Positions 60,979 through 64,000 of a stretch of 64,000 bases of DNA are shown here, piece by piece. The notes under the pieces are model-generated. The model worked only from the letters and a program-made list of their open reading frames with translations, had not been told where the DNA came from and ran no database searches. The number at the start of each line of letters is the position of its first letter. The stretch's first letter is position 1. The stretch covers positions 87,610 through 151,609 of the forward strand of contig CAYLYH010000001.1 in NCBI GenBank assembly GCA_964388155.1. The letters are read 5' to 3'. A program made the translations under genes and the position numbers. The DNA comes from JACNKV01 sp964388155 (GTDB lineage: Bacteria > Fidelibacterota > Marinisomatia > Marinisomatales > JACNKV01).

Positions 60979-62694
60979 CTATCTTAAGAGTTCACCTTCA
61001 AATTTATCTATTACTTTTTTAAGAATATCTTTACCATTTGTTCCATTCATATTCTTAGTTCTGTTTTTTTGAATTTCATTATTGTTGGATGTTGATTTAT
61101 CTAAAACAAATTTTAGTCTCAATTCCACATCAAATATTTTATGCAACTTTCGCTCAATGACTGATCTGCTGCGATCCAATATCCCCACATTAAATTTTGA
61201 TTCATTCACGACATTCACCGTCAAATGTCTCCCATTGAGTGATGCAGGCAGGCTATTATCAAGTATCATCCCTAACGAAGGACGGTTCTCCGACACAGCT
61301 TCGGCCACGCTAATCCACTGATTCCTTAACTCGTCAATCGTTATAGAAACCTTCGGAGTTTTTTTTTCTTGTGGAATTTCCGACGGGGCAGTTTCTGTCT
61401 TCTTCTGAGCATCCGGTTCTTTAACTGCCGGAGTTTTTACCTGTATTTTTTTCGGAGCAGATTCTGTTTGCTGTGATTTAGGATTGAGATTAGGAGGAGG
61501 ACTTATAGTAGAAACAGGTTTAGGCTTGGGTTGAGAGCGTGGCTTCAATTTATGTTTAAGCTGAGGGCGAAGTGGAGCTGTTTCAGACAATAGCTTATCA
61601 ATGGATACCGAATCATCCATCTCCAACAATCTCATAAGCGTCATTTCCATCAAAATATGTGGTTGGCTTGCACGCTTTGTGGATATTTCAAGCTCCATAA
61701 GTTGTCGGGATATCCTCAGTAAATCCCGGTGGTCCCAGCGTGATGCTTCATCTTCGTATCGCTGTTTAAGCTCACCGCTGATTTCTGTGGTATCCAATCC
61801 TTTAGGAACCGTTGCAATCAACAGATTTCGGATATGTTCATTCAATCCAAGTACGACTTCATTTACGGGTAAACCGGAAAATCGAATCTCATTGAGGACA
61901 CGAATTAATTGCTCACCGGATCGTTCAATTATAGCATCCGTTAAACCAAAATAGACTTCGTGAGATATGAGTCCAAGGACGCTTACCACTTCGGAATATT
62001 GAATGGGTTCTTCACAAAAGGAAATTACTTGATCTAAGATACTCAACGCATCCCGCATACTGCCATCGGCTTTACCGGCGATGGCTTTTATAGATTCATC
62101 ATCGATATTAATTTTCTCTTCTTTTAAAATATGGATAATTCGATCTGTAATTGCCTGCACAGTAATCCGATTAAAATCATATCGTTGGCATCGCGAAATA
62201 ATGGTAGCGGGGACCTTGTGAATATCGGTGGTTGCAAAGATGAATTTCCCGTGTGGCGGCGGTTCCTCCAAGGTTCGAAGCAATGCATTGAATGCCGGTG
62301 TGGTCAGCATATGCACTTCATCAATAATGATAATTTTGTATGGGGAGTTCATTGGCGGATACTTAATCATTTCTCTCAAGTTACGAATCTCGTCAATTCC
62401 CCGATTCGAAGCACCGTCTATTTCGAGAACATCCATATTCCTGCCATCGGTGATTTCATTGCAGTTGTTGCATGTATTGCAGGATTTTCCGGGTGTGTTT
62501 TTACAATTTAACGCTTTAGCGAGTAATCGTGCAGTTGTGGTTTTTCCAACGCCGCGCGGACCGGTAAAAAGGTATCCTTGGGCAATGCGGTCTTTTGCAA
62601 ATGCATTCACCAATGTCCGGGTAATATGGTCTTGCCCCACAACGTCGGCGAACGTTTGGGGTCTCCATTTGAGTGATAGTATTTGATACGCCAT
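60979..62694 (-). CDS. dnaX: DNA polymerase III subunits gamma/tau
   Basis: 571-residue clamp-loader ATPase. Domains: AAA+ (about 1-220; Walker A GPRGVGKTT at 45-53, zinc-binding C64/C72/C75/C78, Walker B IIIDEVHML, sensor TTDIHKVPATIISRCQRYDF), collar region (about 225-365), a Pro/Lys/Ser-rich linker (about 375-450), and a C-terminal tau-like domain (LRNQWISVAEAVSENRPSLG... LTVNVVNESKFNVGIL). Nine consecutive A residues at codons 443-446 in the linker could yield a shorter gamma form (see separate entry). Upstream lies the SRP RNA. Confidence 0.95.
   Translation of the reverse strand: MAYQILSLKWRPQTFADVVGQDHITRTLVNAFAKDRIAQGYLFTGPRGVGKTTTARLLAKALNCKNTPGKSCNTCNNCNEITDGRNMDVLEIDGASNRGIDEIRNLREMIKYPPMNSPYKIIIIDEVHMLTTPAFNALLRTLEEPPPHGKFIFATTDIHKVPATIISRCQRYDFNRITVQAITDRIIHILKEEKINIDDESIKAIAGKADGSMRDALSILDQVISFCEEPIQYSEVVSVLGLISHEVYFGLTDAIIERSGEQLIRVLNEIRFSGLPVNEVVLGLNEHIRNLLIATVPKGLDTTEISGELKQRYEDEASRWDHRDLLRISRQLMELEISTKRASQPHILMEMTLMRLLEMDDSVSIDKLLSETAPLRPQLKHKLKPRSQPKPKPVSTISPPPNLNPKSQQTESAPKKIQVKTPAVKEPDAQKKTETAPSEIPQEKKTPKVSITIDELRNQWISVAEAVSENRPSLGMILDNSLPASLNGRHLTVNVVNESKFNVGILDRSRSVIERKLHKIFDVELRLKFVLDKSTSNNNEIQKNRTKNMNGTNGKDILKKVIDKFEGELLR
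61359..61367 (-). other. A9 run in dnaX, possible slippage site for gamma subunit
   Basis: In the coding strand GAA AAA AAA ACT contains nine A residues (codons 443-446), between the collar and tau domains. Gain of one A leads to TGA after nine more codons, loss of one to TAA after six, so slippage in either direction ends the protein near residue 450. Another A9 run occurs within ispG, so chance in an AT-rich genome is possible. Confidence 0.45.
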
Positions 62695-62790
62695 TTGAAT
62701 TTGATGATTTGAGATTTTATCCTGACCCTTAAATTACGACATTCGACAATTGTTCTGCATAAATAATCTTTGTTTTTTTACAAAAATAAT

Positions 62791-63058
62791 GGTCGCGCCC
62801 ACAGTCCGACAATGCCGGCCATTTATCCGCCGAACCAGTTAGCTCCATTTCAGGATTCTCTCGGCACATTCTTCAAACCGTATACCGCTGCTCCCTTCCG
62901 GGCCTGACGGAGTTCACAGACGAAAAATTGCGAAAGATTGAAATTTCAACACCACTTAGCTCATTAGACAAATGCAGCCACTGCCTCGCTATGTCTTTAA
63001 TCCTGCTATAGCGGGTTGCAGGTTACAGGGCACCGCTACCTCCCCATCCAGCGCGACC
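62791..63058 (-). ncRNA. ffs: Signal recognition particle RNA, large bacterial type
   Basis: On the minus strand the 5' end GGTCGCGC (63058-63051) pairs with the 3' end GCGCGACC (62798-62791). The 5' Alu domain reads GGGGAGGTAGCGGTGCCCTGTA followed by CCGCTATAGCAGG, and the S-domain apical region reads GTCAGGCCCGGAAGGGAGCAGC, matching the conserved Ffh-binding helix 8 loop (GGAAG...AGCAGC). At about 268 nt it is the long, Alu-containing form, not the short 4.5S type. It lies between tRNA-Ala and dnaX. Confidence 0.93.
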
Positions 63059-63085
63059 AAATCGTCAAAATGATATATTTTTCTG

Positions 63086-63158
63086 TGGAGCCGAGGAGGC
63101 TCGAACTCCCGACCTCAGCATTGCGAACGCTGCGCTCTCCCAACTGAGCTACGGCCCC
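63086..63158 (-). tRNA. tRNA-Ala (anticodon CGC)
   Basis: A 73-nt cloverleaf: acceptor GGGGCCG/CGGCTCC with discriminator A, D arm GCTCAGTTGGGAGAGC, anticodon stem CAGCG/TGCTG with loop TTCGCAA giving anticodon CGC, and T arm GGGAGTTCGAGCCTCC (TTCGAGC loop). CCA is not encoded. Reads GCG alanine codons. Confidence 0.95.
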
Positions 63159-63174
63159 ATAAAATTGACCCGCG

Positions 63175-63204
63175 AATTTAGAGGGGTAGCACTACTGAAG
63201 GCAA
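63175..63204 (-). promoter_or_regulatory. Possible promoter for tRNA-Ala/SRP RNA
   Basis: On the minus strand TTGCCT (63204-63199) and TAAATT (63180-63175) are spaced by 18 bp, 16 bp upstream of the mature tRNA 5' end. The match to sigma-70 boxes is moderate; placement just before the stable RNA genes is the main support. Confidence 0.3.
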
Positions 63205-64000
63205 TAAGTTCCATTTTATGTTTTGAGTAAACGAAAAACATCATTAAGCATGAATATTGGTTATAAGAAAAAGAATATATGCGGTTTTACCATTACGCAA
63301 TTGGTAACCACTCTTTCTTTGGAGCAAGAGAAATATAACCACTCATAAGCCCTTGAGTTTATGTAAGCTAGAAGTTGTTTTCTAATCTGAATGACTCATT
63401 AGCATGGTGATAAATGGTGTAAATACAGCAATATTAATGGAAACCTGCCCGCCACGTTGTATTTATCGGTAATGTGGTAGGCGGGCGTTTTATCGTCGAT
63501 GGTAAATTAAGCATCATCGTGAATACTATGCATAATTACAAAGCTGATGAATTAATGAGGTTAAAATAGTATTTTTGCTCATTTTTACAAAGTTCGTAAA
63601 TCGTTACGCAAGGTTTGTTAGAAACAGATTAATCTATGCTCATCCATAAATCCACACAAATTAACCGAATTGTTCTACGGTTAGAGTTTTTGGAAAGAAC
63701 AACAGGCTTACTCCGATACAAAGGTTTTTTAGATTAATCTATTTATCTTAATATTCTATTATTAGAATCCTTTGCAAATCCTATATATAAAGGTGTTTAT
63801 ATTTTGACAAAGAAAACCCCTACAATGAGTCAATTTAAGCAACTAAGTTTTAAGGATATTGAGATGGAAACGAACAGTATGGTATCCCGTACAGAGAAAA
63901 GAAATATTCAAAATAATTGTGTTAAAATGTTAATTTGGCATATACTAGCTTGAATTATTCATCAGTATGACGACATTGTTCACAAGGATTTCCTATATAT
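63205..64000. other. AT-rich intergenic region without a convincing gene
   Basis: All six frames are short and lack coding character. The only noteworthy items are the hairpin repeat at 63444-63487 and a 42-codon ORF at 63825-63953 beginning MSQFKQLSFKDIE, whose first residues are faintly like the N-terminus of IS30-type transposases but which then diverges. No tRNA, CRISPR or further structured RNA is evident. Confidence 0.5.
63444..63487. repeat. REP-like hairpin
   Basis: CCTGCCCGCC at 63444-63453 and GGCGGGC at 63480-63486 form a 7-bp stem around a partly paired interior (CAC...GTG), followed by GTTTTATC. It shares the 10-mer CCTGCCCGCC with the two repeat units in the cusB-cusA spacer, marking a dispersed palindromic repeat family in this genome. 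Confidence 0.6.

Noticed and set aside
63825..63953. 42-codon ORF beginning MSQFKQLSFKDIE, like an IS30 transposase N-terminus
   Set aside because: Similarity is limited to about a dozen residues, with no downstream transposase frame or terminal repeats in the window.

Overview
The window is one contiguous stretch of an AT-rich bacterial chromosome with densely packed operons. Secreted proteins carry a C-terminal FlgD/type-A sorting module (NPFNPxT motif followed by an Ig-like fold ending in LLK). Together with Gram-negative features (TonB, RND efflux with outer-membrane channel, outer-membrane-barrel-like proteins, Tat-exported hydrogenase) and a long SRP RNA with an Alu domain, this points to an FCB-superphylum lineage such as Candidatus Marinimicrobia or Calditrichota. 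That placement is inference from style, not from a marker phylogeny.

Layout. 1-5.3 kb (minus): the rod-shape operon mreB-mreC-mreD-mrdA (mrdA runs off the left edge), preceded by a sugar nucleotidyltransferase and an RNase H-like gene. 5.4-13.8 kb: Na+/alanine symporter, inositol monophosphatase, YifB ATPase, ispG, and two TPR proteins, one with a polylysine tract. 13.9-18.7 kb (minus): a compact PqqD / ATP-grasp / fold-III PLP decarboxylase cassette followed by a urea-transporter-M23-peptidase fusion. 18.7-23.5 kb: secreted and outer-membrane proteins; one beta-helix/sorting-domain gene is split by an in-frame TAG where an internal repeat predicts Trp. 23.5-31.7 kb (minus): a Cu/Ag-type CusCBA efflux system with several heavy-metal-binding accessory proteins and hairpin repeats between cusB and cusA. 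31.7-35.6 kb: small enzymes, a candidate structured RNA, an Rrf2 regulator, a CNNM transporter and a TIGR02206-type membrane protein.

35.8-49.4 kb (plus) is a hydrogen-metabolism island: a cytosolic group-3b-like NAD(P)-linked [NiFe] hydrogenase (four subunits plus protease), a response regulator/histidine kinase/ACT-domain set, a MarR regulator with a Cys-rich tail and a hairpin over its ribosome-binding site, then a periplasmic Hyd-2-like uptake hydrogenase (small subunit, FeS protein, NrfD-type membrane subunit, large subunit, protease). The two enzymes could link H2 oxidation to the quinone pool and to NAD(P)H. TIGR02206-type paralogues lie on either side of the island in opposite orientation.

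49.5-63.2 kb: a membrane protein, an SDR with a helical extension, TonB, then (minus) a long housekeeping run: tRNA-Ala, SRP RNA, dnaX, ybaB, recR, pgsA, pgpA, cinA, thpR, recA, recX, a degenerate PurL paralogue and an FAH-family protein. dnaX contains an A9 run placed as in the slippage-dependent dnaX of Thermus, and pgsA and the MarR gene appear to start at ATA/ATT codons. The last 0.84 kb holds no convincing gene.
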